Source of the DNA: Bacillota bacterium
Lineage (GTDB): Bacteria > Bacillota > Clostridia > Lachnospirales > Lachnospiraceae
Direction of reading: 5' to 3'
DNA length: 44,855 nucleotides
Assembly (NCBI GenBank): GCA_023408815.1
Contig: JAEYJO010000008.1
Coordinates: forward strand, 1-44,855
Positions 32,213 to 40,008 of the stretch are shown in pieces; the first letter of the stretch is position 1; each line of letters begins with the position of its first letter. A program made the position numbers and the translations under genes. The notes beneath the pieces were generated by a model. The model was not told the origin of the DNA and did not search any database. It saw nothing but the letters and a program-made list of their open reading frames with translations.

Positions 32213-33736
32213 TTGAAAAAAATACTCGAATTAAAGGGAATTAATAAATCATTTTCGGGCATACAGGTATTGCATGATGTCAGCTTGTCTTTATGGGCAG
32301 GAGAAGTGCTTTGCCTTGTAGGAGAAAACGGTGCCGGAAAGTCTACATTGATTAAAATTTTATCGGGTGCTGAGAAACCGGATAGTGGAGAAATCGTGTT
32401 ATTCGATAAACATTATGACAAGATGCAGCCGTCGGAGGCGATTAAACTTGGAATAGCAACGATTTATCAGGATGTGGATCTGGTAGATACACTGACTGTT
32501 TCCGACAATATTTTTCAAGGATCAGAAATTATATTTGGCGGGATCTTCATTAACCGGAAGGAGCAGGAGAAGATTACGGAGCAGTTGCTCGATCGTCTTA
32601 AGATTAGGATCCGCCCTGATATTCTGGTGGAAGATTTGTCTCCCGGACAGAAACAAAATCTGCAGATTGCGAAAGCTCTGTATAAAGAAGCAAAAGTTAT
32701 TATTATGGACGAGCCTACAGCGTCGCTGGGCGAAGAGGAAACGGCATCATTGATGCAGCTTATCGGTCAATTGAAAAAGGACGGAATTGGAATTATTTAT
32801 ATTTCGCATTATTTTGAGGAAATATATCGAGTGGGAGACCGTGCTCTCGTGCTGAAAGACGGGCACAGTATATGTGAACGGGTGTTAAAAGAAACAACGC
32901 AGGAACAGCTGATAAAGGATATGGTCGGCAGAGACGCGTCAAACTTCTATCAAAAGGGAAAGTTTGATACGGGTGACAATGCCTTGGAGATAAAAAGCTA
33001 CAGTGGAAACGGTCTGGTCAAAAATGTGAGTTTTTCGATATCGAGAGGCGAAATATTTGGCTTGGGAGGTCTGGTGGGCGCCGGACGGACTGAGCTGGTC
33101 AGAATGATATTCGGTGCTGACAGGCAGGAGTCGGGCAAGCTTTATCTGGATGGGAAGGAAATAACGCCTGCAAGCCCTAAAAATGCAATTGAAAAAGGAA
33201 TATGTTATGTCTCGGAAGACAGAAAAGGCGAAGGCCTTTTTTTAGAGCGCTCGGTAAAAGAAAATATTTCTATTACTAAAAACGAAAAAAAGTTCTTTTT
33301 GAACTTGAAAGAAGAATCAAAGCTTGTGGGGGAACAGATTGGACAATTGGATATTAAGGTTTTCGACCAACAACATGAAGCAGGCAAACTCAGCGGCGGA
33401 AATCAGCAAAAGGTAGTGATTTCCAGATGGATTTCCATGCAGGGAGATATATACATTTTCGATGAACCGTCCAAAGGCGTGGATGTAGGAGCCAGAGAAG
33501 AAATATACCGTCTTATGGAGGGACTGGCCAAACAGGGTAAAATTATTATTATGGTCTCTTCCAATATGCCGGAGTTACTGTCTATGAGCGATCGAATCGG
33601 TGTAATGAAGGACGGAGAACTGACACATATTTTTCAGGCGGGAGAAGTGACTGAGGACAAGCTTTTAAAGGCCTATATGGGAGTAGAGGAAACGGGCGGA
33701 CGGGAAAAGGAGACAGACAATGAATACAAAGATTAA
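32213..33736 (+). CDS. Sugar ABC transporter ATPase (RbsA/MglA/XylG type, double domain)
   Basis: A 507-aa protein with two ABC domains. The first (1-235) is complete: Walker A GENGAGKST, a signature of the LSPGQKQ form, Walker B IIMDEPTAS and H-loop YISHYFEE. In the second (250-500) the P-loop is degenerate (GGLVGAGRTEL) while signature LSGGNQQKVVISRW and IFDEPSKGVDVGA are kept, which is usual for this class. The start is TTG, with AAAGGAG 9 nt upstream, where homology begins. The end overlaps the permease gene by 17 bp. Confidence 0.92.
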   Translation: MKKILELKGINKSFSGIQVLHDVSLSLWAGEVLCLVGENGAGKSTLIKILSGAEKPDSGEIVLFDKHYDKMQPSEAIKLGIATIYQDVDLVDTLTVSDNIFQGSEIIFGGIFINRKEQEKITEQLLDRLKIRIRPDILVEDLSPGQKQNLQIAKALYKEAKVIIMDEPTASLGEEETASLMQLIGQLKKDGIGIIYISHYFEEIYRVGDRALVLKDGHSICERVLKETTQEQLIKDMVGRDASNFYQKGKFDTGDNALEIKSYSGNGLVKNVSFSISRGEIFGLGGLVGAGRTELVRMIFGADRQESGKLYLDGKEITPASPKNAIEKGICYVSEDRKGEGLFLERSVKENISITKNEKKFFLNLKEESKLVGEQIGQLDIKVFDQQHEAGKLSGGNQQKVVISRWISMQGDIYIFDEPSKGVDVGAREEIYRLMEGLAKQGKIIIMVSSNMPELLSMSDRIGVMKDGELTHIFQAGEVTEDKLLKAYMGVEETGGREKETDNEYKD

Positions 33737-34676
33737 ACAAACATTACTCAGGTCGCAATGGCTGATTCTTTTAATGGTTATTTTACTGATTTCTGCAATA
33801 ACGGCAATCATAAATCCCAGGTTTTTGATGGTGAACAATATTATGAATATCTTTGAGCAGATTGCTGTTCTGGGGCTTGTGGCAGCCGGGGCATCTATTA
33901 TCATAATTTCGGGAAACTTCGATATTTCTGTAGGTGCCATTCTTGGACTCACTTGTTGTATTACGGCAATTTTAATCAACGCAGGAGTGAACGGAATTGC
34001 TGCGTCCGCAGTGGGTATTCTGGTGAGCATGCTGTGTACTTTATTAAACGGAATATTAGCAATACTGTTCAAGGCACCGTCCTTTATCATTTCGTTGGCG
34101 ACTACGAGTGTCTATACCGGTGCCGCGCTTTTCATAACAAAAGGTGTGATCCGTACCGTATATGGAGAATTCGATTTTTTAAGCAAAACAAAGGTTTTAA
34201 ATATAATACCGTTGATATTTGTGATCAGCCTGATCGGTTATGTCATTGTACATATCATTTTAAAATATACACAAATCGGCAGAAGGCTGTTTGCCATTGG
34301 CTGCAATGAGAAATCTGCGTTTCTTGCGGGAATACGTGTTACCGGGAATAAACTGATATTTTTTGTGCTGAATGGTTTTTTCGTGGGCGTGGCTGCCGTT
34401 CTTTTGCTGTCAAGAGTCGGGTCGGCTCTTCCGTCATCGGGCGCGGGCATGGAACTGCAGGCTATGGGAGCGGTGGTAATAGGCGGAGTTCCTATCAGCG
34501 GCGGCAAAGGAAATATCATAGGTACTTTTTTTGGCGTACTTCTTATGGGATTGATATCCAATGTTCTTAATATTCTGGGAGTTAATCCGTATCTTCAAGA
34601 GATCGCTTCCGGAGCTATTATAATCATTGCTCTTGGCATCAGCGCGTTAAGGGTAAATTTACTGAATAAAAACTAA
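33720..34676 (+). CDS. Sugar ABC transporter permease (RbsC type)
   Basis: A 318-aa membrane protein with eight to ten hydrophobic segments and the family motifs GNFDISVGAILGLTCCI, NGILAILFKAPSFIISLATT and the coupling stretch GGVPISGGKGNIIGT. As in ribose-type systems it would act as a homodimer with the double ATPase. AAGGAGA precedes the start. Together with the lipoprotein it makes a complete importer for a monosaccharide or polyol. Confidence 0.92.
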   Translation: MNTKIKQTLLRSQWLILLMVILLISAITAIINPRFLMVNNIMNIFEQIAVLGLVAAGASIIIISGNFDISVGAILGLTCCITAILINAGVNGIAASAVGILVSMLCTLLNGILAILFKAPSFIISLATTSVYTGAALFITKGVIRTVYGEFDFLSKTKVLNIIPLIFVISLIGYVIVHIILKYTQIGRRLFAIGCNEKSAFLAGIRVTGNKLIFFVLNGFFVGVAAVLLLSRVGSALPSSGAGMELQAMGAVVIGGVPISGGKGNIIGTFFGVLLMGLISNVLNILGVNPYLQEIASGAIIIIALGISALRVNLLNKN

Positions 34677-34690
34677 AGGAGGAAAGATAG

Positions 34691-35728
34691 ATGTTTCATA
34701 TTGGTATTATCGGATGCGGAAAAATTGCACAGGTCAGACATATACCGGAATATAAGGCGCTGAATGACGTAAAGATAGCGGGATTCTACGATGTCAGCCG
34801 TGAAAGAGCGGAGGCTTTGGCAAATGTGCATGGAGGAATGGCGTACGCTTCCTATGAAGAGATGCTGGAGAATCCTCAGATCAATGCGGTAAGCGTATGC
34901 GCTGCGAACCATGTTCATGCGGAGATTACGATAAAGGCACTGGAAGCAGGAAAGCACGTTCTTTGTGAGAAGCCCATGGCAATGACTCTGGAGGAGTGCA
35001 AGGAGATGGTAGAGGCATCGGAGAGAACCGGAAAAATACTGATGATCGGACATAACCAGCGTCTTGCAAAGGCTCATGGAAAAGCAAAAGAGCTGATAGA
35101 AGCCGGAGCAATAGGAAAGCTGATCACCTTTCAGGCAATGTTCGTCCATAAAGGACCGGAGACATGGAGCATAGATGCGGGGAAAAGTACATGGTTTTTC
35201 GATAAATCCAAGGCTGTCCTGGGAGCTATGGCCGATTTGGGGATACATAAAACGGATCTGATTCAATATTTAACAGGAGAAAAGGTGACAGAAGCCACAG
35301 CCGTTCTGACCACATTGGAAAAAACAGACGCATCCGGAGACAAGATAGGCGTAGATGATAATGCTTTTTGCATTTACAAGATGCAAAGCGGTATCGTTGG
35401 AACGATGACGGCAGGATGGACCTGCTACGGAAATGAAAATAATTCCACGGTTATCTATGGAACAGAAGGAGTAATGAAGATATACAGCGATCCCGATTAT
35501 TCAATTATATTGGAAATGAAAGACGGTGAGACCGTAAAATATTGTATAGATAAAATCCAGACAAACGATAACCAGACGACGTCAGGTGTCATAGACATGT
35601 TTGCGGATGCGTTAAGAACAGGAAAGGAACCGGAGTTGAACGGGCGGACCGCATTGAATGCGATGGAAGCGGTTTTTGCATGTGTGGAGAGTTCCAGGAC
35701 AGGCAGAACCGTTCAAATAGAGAGATAA
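34691..35728 (+). CDS. Gfo/Idh/MocA-family oxidoreductase
   Basis: A 345-aa NAD(P)-dependent dehydrogenase. The Rossmann domain starts with IGIIGCGKIAQVRHIP, the cofactor-side motif is GKHVLCEKPMAMT with the conserved EKP lysine, and the catalytic-region DLGIHKTDLI carries the usual Asp and His. AAAGGAGG sits just before the ATG. Family members oxidise or reduce inositols, glucosides and keto-sugars. Paired here with two TIM-barrel epimerases, a keto-sugar or polyol pathway is likely, but the exact substrate is not readable. Confidence 0.9.
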   Translation: MFHIGIIGCGKIAQVRHIPEYKALNDVKIAGFYDVSRERAEALANVHGGMAYASYEEMLENPQINAVSVCAANHVHAEITIKALEAGKHVLCEKPMAMTLEECKEMVEASERTGKILMIGHNQRLAKAHGKAKELIEAGAIGKLITFQAMFVHKGPETWSIDAGKSTWFFDKSKAVLGAMADLGIHKTDLIQYLTGEKVTEATAVLTTLEKTDASGDKIGVDDNAFCIYKMQSGIVGTMTAGWTCYGNENNSTVIYGTEGVMKIYSDPDYSIILEMKDGETVKYCIDKIQTNDNQTTSGVIDMFADALRTGKEPELNGRTALNAMEAVFACVESSRTGRTVQIER

Positions 35729-35763
35729 GAGATTATTACCGGGCTTTGAAAGGAGCAATAAAT

Positions 35764-36678
35764 ATGAAATTAGGATTTGTAAGCGCGATTCTTGAAAAAG
35801 ACAGCTTCGAGGAAATGATAGATACGGCGGCGGAGCTGGGATTTTCCTGTGTGGAGGTTGCCTGCTGGCCCAATGGCAAGGCGGAAAGGCGATATGCGGG
35901 GGTCAGCCATATAGACGTTAATCGTATGGAGGAAAGCTATATAGAACATATTAAGGAATATTGCAGGAAGAAATCTGTTGAAATTTCTTCTTTGGCATTC
36001 TATCCGAATACGCTGGACGGCAATCTGGAAAAGAGAGAGGCAAATATCGCCCATCTGAAACAGATTATTTTGTTCAGTGCAAAGTTAGGCGTAAATATGG
36101 TAACTACTTTTATCGGCAGAGACCAACATAAAACCGTAGAAGAGAATCTGAATATATTCGCGGATATATGGAAACCGATTATGGCATTTGCAGAAGAAAA
36201 CAAGGTGAAGATCGCAATTGAAAATTGTCCCATGCTATTTGGCCCGGAGCAGTGGCCGGGCGGGCAGAATCTTGCTTCCACACCTGAGATTTGGAGAAAA
36301 ATGTTCGAACTGATACCCAGCGATTATCTGGGAATCAATTACGATCCTTCCCATTTTGTTTGGCAGATGATCGATTATATTAAGCCTATCTATGAGTTTG
36401 CGGACAAGATATTTCATGTGCATTATAAAGACATTAAGCTGTATAAGGATCGCCTGGAGAAAGTAGGAAGCATGGCATATCCGCTTGCCTACATGTCGCC
36501 CAAGCTCCCGGGACTGGGAGATGTGGATTGGGGAAAATACGTCAGTGCGCTGTCCGACGTAGGATATGAAGGGTATTCCTGCATAGAGGTCGAGGACAGG
36601 GCTTTTGAAGGAACGAGAGGAGATATTATAAAGAGTCTTAAACTGAGCAAAAGATACATGGAACAGTTTGTTATATAA
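35764..36678 (+). CDS. Xylose-isomerase-like TIM-barrel epimerase/isomerase
   Basis: A 304-aa member of the sugar phosphate isomerase/epimerase family, distinct from the epimerase at the head of the operon. Likely metal ligands: Glu in VKIAIENCPM, Asp-His in YDPSHFVW, His in IFHVHYKDIKL and Glu in SCIEVEDR. AAAGGAG lies 8 nt before the chosen ATG; the frame is open 84 bp further up, overlapping the dehydrogenase gene, but without a ribosome binding site. Last gene before a terminator. It often partners with Gfo/Idh/MocA enzymes. Confidence 0.85.
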   Translation: MKLGFVSAILEKDSFEEMIDTAAELGFSCVEVACWPNGKAERRYAGVSHIDVNRMEESYIEHIKEYCRKKSVEISSLAFYPNTLDGNLEKREANIAHLKQIILFSAKLGVNMVTTFIGRDQHKTVEENLNIFADIWKPIMAFAEENKVKIAIENCPMLFGPEQWPGGQNLASTPEIWRKMFELIPSDYLGINYDPSHFVWQMIDYIKPIYEFADKIFHVHYKDIKLYKDRLEKVGSMAYPLAYMSPKLPGLGDVDWGKYVSALSDVGYEGYSCIEVEDRAFEGTRGDIIKSLKLSKRYMEQFVI

Positions 36679-36730
36679 ATCCGAATCAAAGGTAAATATT
36701 ATTGACATTTATTTTATATATTCGTACTTG

Positions 36731-36764
36731 AAAATGGGCCGTTTCGGCTCATTTTTGTTATTTT
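36731..36764 (+). terminator. Intrinsic terminator of the sugar operon
   Basis: AAAATGGGCC (36731-36740) pairs with GGCTCATTTT (36746-36755), one G-U pair, 5-nt loop, followed by TTGTTATTTT. Well placed 52 bp after the last operon stop. Confidence 0.75.
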
Positions 36765-36772
36765 ATAAGAGT

Positions 36773-37057
36773 TAGGATGTCAAAAGGTCCTTTTCGCGAA
36801 CATCTCCAGACAATATGCCCAAAACAAAAAGACTCCTGCGCCGGATTCCAATATATAAGAAGTTCTAATTCTCAGTCCATCCCCGCCAAACATAACAGAA
36901 AACAAAAAACTCGCTGCGCTCAAACAGTTTTGTTTTCTGTTATGGCACAAATGTCCAGAGAAAGAACTTCTAAATATTTTCATAGGCGCATTCGTTCTTT
37001 TTGTTTTGGGCATATTGACTTGAATATTTTTTTATAGGACTTTTCGACACCCTAATC
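36773..37057. repeat. Long palindromic repeat element (MITE-like)
   Basis: An imperfect inverted repeat of about 285 bp. Outer arms: TTAGG-GTCAAAAGGTCC (from 36773) against GGACTTTTCGAC-CCTAA (to about 37055). Middle arms: a perfect 22-bp pair, 36811-36832 with 36996-37017. Core: CATAACAGAAAACAAAA (36891-36907) with its perfect complement at 36928-36944 and a 20-nt loop. Open frames of about 80 codons on both strands are by-products of the symmetry. It fills most of the 469-bp gap 36679-37147. A miniature relative is at 44643-44683. Confidence 0.8.
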
Positions 37058-37084
37058 CTTATAGGAAAGAGCGTCCTTGGTATA

Positions 37085-37113
37085 TTGCATCGAATGTCTG
37101 TTTGGTATATAAT
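37085..37113 (+). promoter_or_regulatory. Promoter of the alpha/beta hydrolase gene
   Basis: TTGCAT (37085-37090), 17-bp spacer, TATAAT (37108-37113). The start site near 37120 gives a leader of about 28 nt with GGGAAGGGGAAGAG before the ATG at 37148. Confidence 0.6.
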
Positions 37114-37147
37114 AATATATAATATTGGAACGGGAAGGGGAAGAGAT

Positions 37148-37990
37148 ATGGGAACTATTGGTAAAAGTGATTTGTATTATGAAATTTACGGCGAAGGGCT
37201 TCCGCTTGTGATGATGCATGGATGGGGTGTGGATCGCCGTATACTATCCCGCTGCATAGAGCCTGTGCTTGCGGGGTATCCTATGCCGGTCCAGCGGATT
37301 TATATCGATTTGCCGGGTATGGGAAGGTCGCCGGCTGCTTCACATATCCGTACGTCCGATCACGTTTTGGATGCATTGACAGCTCTTTTGGACGAACTGA
37401 TACCCGGACAGCGTTTTCTGCTTATGGGTGAGTCGTACGGCGGCTACCTGGCCCGGGGCATGGTAAGGCAGCGTCCATCTCAAATCGTAGGTCTCATACT
37501 GCTTTGTCCGCTCATCGTTCCCGGAAATCGTCAGGGGAATGTGGAGCCGCTGCGCGTGATGGAAAAGGACGAAGCTTTTTTGCGTACGCTCAGTGCGGAG
37601 GACAGGGCAAGCTTTGAATATTTAAATGTAATACTTACCGAAAGCGTCTGGAACCGCTTCCGTGATGATATATTGGAGGCACTGCGGCATCAGAACACTC
37701 ATTTTCTCGAGGTGCTGGACGGAGCATTTTCTTTTGACGTGGATGAACTGGAAAGGCCTTTTGCGGCACCGTGTCTGATACTCACGGGCAGACAGGATAC
37801 CGAGGTTGGATGGCGTGATCAGTTCAGGCTCATGGATATTTACCCTAATGCCACGTTTGCTGTATTCAACCGTGCGGGTCATAACCTGCAAATTGAGCAG
37901 CCTGAACAGTTTCTGTCGTTCTTGCGCCATTGGCTGAGCGACAATATGAAGTTATTTTATGAATTCCCCAGGGAGGATACAACTGGCTGA
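37148..37990 (+). CDS. Alpha/beta-fold hydrolase
   Basis: A 280-aa soluble serine hydrolase. Oxyanion motif MMHGWGVD, nucleophile elbow GESYGG, acid in TGRQDTEVG and catalytic His in NRAGHNLQ are all present with normal spacing. The lid region (about 140-200) is helical. No signal peptide. The start at 37148 has GGGGAAGAG upstream; an in-frame ATG at 37085 falls in the promoter. It stands just outside the palindromic element and is followed 55 bp later by a LUD-domain gene. Substrate unknown. Confidence 0.88.
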   Translation: MGTIGKSDLYYEIYGEGLPLVMMHGWGVDRRILSRCIEPVLAGYPMPVQRIYIDLPGMGRSPAASHIRTSDHVLDALTALLDELIPGQRFLLMGESYGGYLARGMVRQRPSQIVGLILLCPLIVPGNRQGNVEPLRVMEKDEAFLRTLSAEDRASFEYLNVILTESVWNRFRDDILEALRHQNTHFLEVLDGAFSFDVDELERPFAAPCLILTGRQDTEVGWRDQFRLMDIYPNATFAVFNRAGHNLQIEQPEQFLSFLRHWLSDNMKLFYEFPREDTTG

Positions 37991-38045
37991 AGAAAGAGGC
38001 AGTCATGGAAAGACAGGAATTTCTGCGATGGAAGGGCGATAATAC

Positions 38046-38687
38046 ATGGATGAAAATATCTCATGGTTTATAAATAAGCAAATTGAAAAAGTGATCCACG
38101 GGTTAGAAAAGCATAATATGAAAGGGATCTTTGTAAAGGATGAAGAGGAATTAATAGAAATATTAAAAGAACTCATTCAAGAGGATTCTGTTGTTGGAAC
38201 AGGCGATTCCATTACGCTTCTGGAAACCGGCGTTTTAGATTTTCTGCGTGAAGGAAACTATATTTTTCTGGATAAATACAGGGACGGGATTACGAGCGAA
38301 GAAAAAAGGCAGATTTATGTACAGAATTTCTCCGCAGATACGTTTCTTTGCAGCACAAATGCTTTGACGGAAGAAGGAGAACTTTATAACATCGACGGTA
38401 ATGGAAGCAGAGTGGCACCAATGATATTTGGACCGAAGCAGGTCATAATAGTTGCCGGAATAAATAAACTGGTTAAAAGTCTCGAGGAGGCGGAAAGAAG
38501 AGTTAGAAATTATGCTGCGCCTATCGATGCGAAGAGATTAGGGAAGGATACTCCATGCACTAAGCTGGGGCATTGTGTAGATTGTAAAAGCCCGAATAGG
38601 ATATGCAATGATTTTGTGACCATAACGGGACAATTTATTAAGGATAGGATAAAGGTAATTATTGTGGCGAAGCCGCTGGGATATTAA
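38046..38687 (+). CDS. LUD-domain (DUF162, LutC/YkgG-like) protein
   Basis: A 213-aa protein. The family core VVGTGDSITLLETGVLDFLREG and DTFLCSTNALTEEGEL is present, along with GPKQVIIVAGINKLV. A C-terminal cysteine set CTKLGHCVDCKSPNRIC could hold a metal or disulfide and is common in stand-alone clostridial members. LutC-type relatives form part of lactate-oxidation complexes, but LutA and LutB partners are not encoded nearby, so I do not assign lactate utilisation. GGAAGGGCG precedes the ATG. Confidence 0.85.
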   Translation: MDENISWFINKQIEKVIHGLEKHNMKGIFVKDEEELIEILKELIQEDSVVGTGDSITLLETGVLDFLREGNYIFLDKYRDGITSEEKRQIYVQNFSADTFLCSTNALTEEGELYNIDGNGSRVAPMIFGPKQVIIVAGINKLVKSLEEAERRVRNYAAPIDAKRLGKDTPCTKLGHCVDCKSPNRICNDFVTITGQFIKDRIKVIIVAKPLGY

Positions 38688-38698
38688 TCTGTCTTCTT

Positions 38699-38790
38699 AC
38701 CATCGATTGACAAGGTCTTACACGCCCGTGTGCGACCTGCAATCGATGGTACAAATAGAATATGACATTCTATTGTCATATTCTATTTGT
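38699..38790 (+). other. Two adjoining long hairpins between the LUD and NHL genes
   Basis: Hairpin 1: ACCATCGATTG (38699-38709) with CAATCGATGGT (38740-38750), inner pairs GGTC/GACC and ACACG/CGTGT. Hairpin 2 begins at the next base: ACAAATAGAATATGACA (38751-38767) with TGTCATATTCTATTTGT (38774-38790), a perfect 17-bp stem with 6-nt loop. No T-run follows. They could end the LUD transcript, be a repeat unit, or structure the leader of the NHL gene whose AAGGAGGG starts 18 bp later. Confidence 0.6.
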
Positions 38791-38818
38791 TATACTCTTC
38801 AAAAAGGAGGGAATATCA

Positions 38819-39859
38819 ATGAATAAAATTAATAATGACGAGAGCAGATACGAGGAATCTCATGCTTCGGCTGCATGGCATGTGGTCGATGTCATTGATT
38901 ATGGAGCCCAGAAGATAATAAACGGGTTGCCTCAGTTTGGGTTTCATGATCATACCGGTGCGTGCTATATCGCAGAATATCACAGAAACTTTATAGGATT
39001 GCTTGAGAATGGTGGCGCTGCATGGACGGCAGGAGCGGCAGACCCGGAACTTGCTCCCGTACACTTTAGCGTTTCACTGACACAGCCTAAATATATTTCA
39101 AGGGCATTTCAGCATAATACCCTGCTTGTTTCCGAAGATAGGTACATATATCAAATGGACTTATCCACGAACTGTTTCAATGCCCTCATTGATAAGGAGG
39201 AAGCCGGAATTGTCGACATAGGCAATTGTATCTATGACCATAACGATGATATATGGGTAAATGACGTCAGAGGATTCCGGATTTTTCATTTCAGCTATGA
39301 TGGTACGCTGATTGAAACGGTAGGAAAAAAGGAAGCTGGATTTCAAAAAGGAACAGTACCTTTTCAGCAGGCATCTTTCCACTGGATATATGATATGAGA
39401 TTGGGGGCTGATGGAAATCTTTATGTTCTTGATAGCAGGAACTATGCAGTCCGCAAGATTGAGCCTAAGGCAAAAACGGTGATGACAATTTGCGGGGACG
39501 GAATCGGCGGATATTGCGGCGACGGCGGCGATGCGCGATATGCCCGCCTTGGTGCCGGTGCCGATCCGGCAGAAGTATTCGACGGTCCCTGGTCCCTGTC
39601 GGTGGATGAAGAGAATAACATAATCATCGGCGATACGTATAACCGGGCGGTCAGAGTTATTCAGGCCGGTACGAATATCATTACGACCGTAGCGGATGCG
39701 AGCGATACAACAGCCGACGGCAAGCGGGCCGGATTTGAAAAAATATGCGGTATGGACTATTGGAATGGAATGTTGTATATTCCTGACTGGAGAGAGGAAA
39801 CTCCCAATACCTTCATTATCTTGCAGAACAAAAGTAAGGTCTTTTCCGGACATAAATAG
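38819..39859 (+). CDS. NHL-repeat/beta-propeller protein, function unknown
   Basis: A 346-aa protein with no signal peptide or membrane helix. Repeats of the NHL/SMP-30 style are visible, best as IYDMRLGADGNLYVLDSRNYAVRKI and PWSLSVDEENNIIIGDTYNRAVRVI (residues about 195 to 290), separated by a glycine- and aspartate-rich GDGIGGYCGDGGDARYARL of the kind seen in NHL propellers. AAGGAGGG gives a strong ribosome binding site for the ATG at 38819. No neighbour suggests a role. I would expect a ligand-binding or lactonase-like propeller, but catalytic residues are not evident. Confidence 0.7.
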   Translation: MNKINNDESRYEESHASAAWHVVDVIDYGAQKIINGLPQFGFHDHTGACYIAEYHRNFIGLLENGGAAWTAGAADPELAPVHFSVSLTQPKYISRAFQHNTLLVSEDRYIYQMDLSTNCFNALIDKEEAGIVDIGNCIYDHNDDIWVNDVRGFRIFHFSYDGTLIETVGKKEAGFQKGTVPFQQASFHWIYDMRLGADGNLYVLDSRNYAVRKIEPKAKTVMTICGDGIGGYCGDGGDARYARLGAGADPAEVFDGPWSLSVDEENNIIIGDTYNRAVRVIQAGTNIITTVADASDTTADGKRAGFEKICGMDYWNGMLYIPDWREETPNTFIILQNKSKVFSGHK

Positions 39860-39952
39860 GCGCGGCGGGCTGCTACGTAAAAAGAGAGCTAAAAGGAGGC
39901 AGACTGGCAAGATTCATGTTACCCTTTACCGGCAAATCGCGTAAAAGCCAAA

Positions 39953-39998
39953 AACAAGCCAGTGCCTTCCTTAAGCTAAAAAAGGCACTGACTTGTTT
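39953..39998. terminator. Bidirectional terminator between NHL gene and metal operon
   Basis: AAACAAG-C-CAGTGCCTT pairs with AAGGCACTG-A-CTTGTTT around a loop of about 12 nt. Read on the minus strand it is followed by TTTTTGGC, on the plus strand by TTTGAT. It probably ends the metal-transport operon from the right and NHL transcription from the left. Confidence 0.7.
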
Positions 39999-40008
39999 GA
40001 TAGAAATA

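Noticed and set aside
36777..37037. Open frames of 77-86 codons on both strands
   Set aside because: They are mirror products of the long palindromic element, have no ribosome binding site, and translate to composition without known motifs.
38046..38687. Lactate-utilisation operon (LutABC)
   Set aside because: Only a LUD-domain protein is present; no LutA or LutB iron-sulfur proteins lie nearby.
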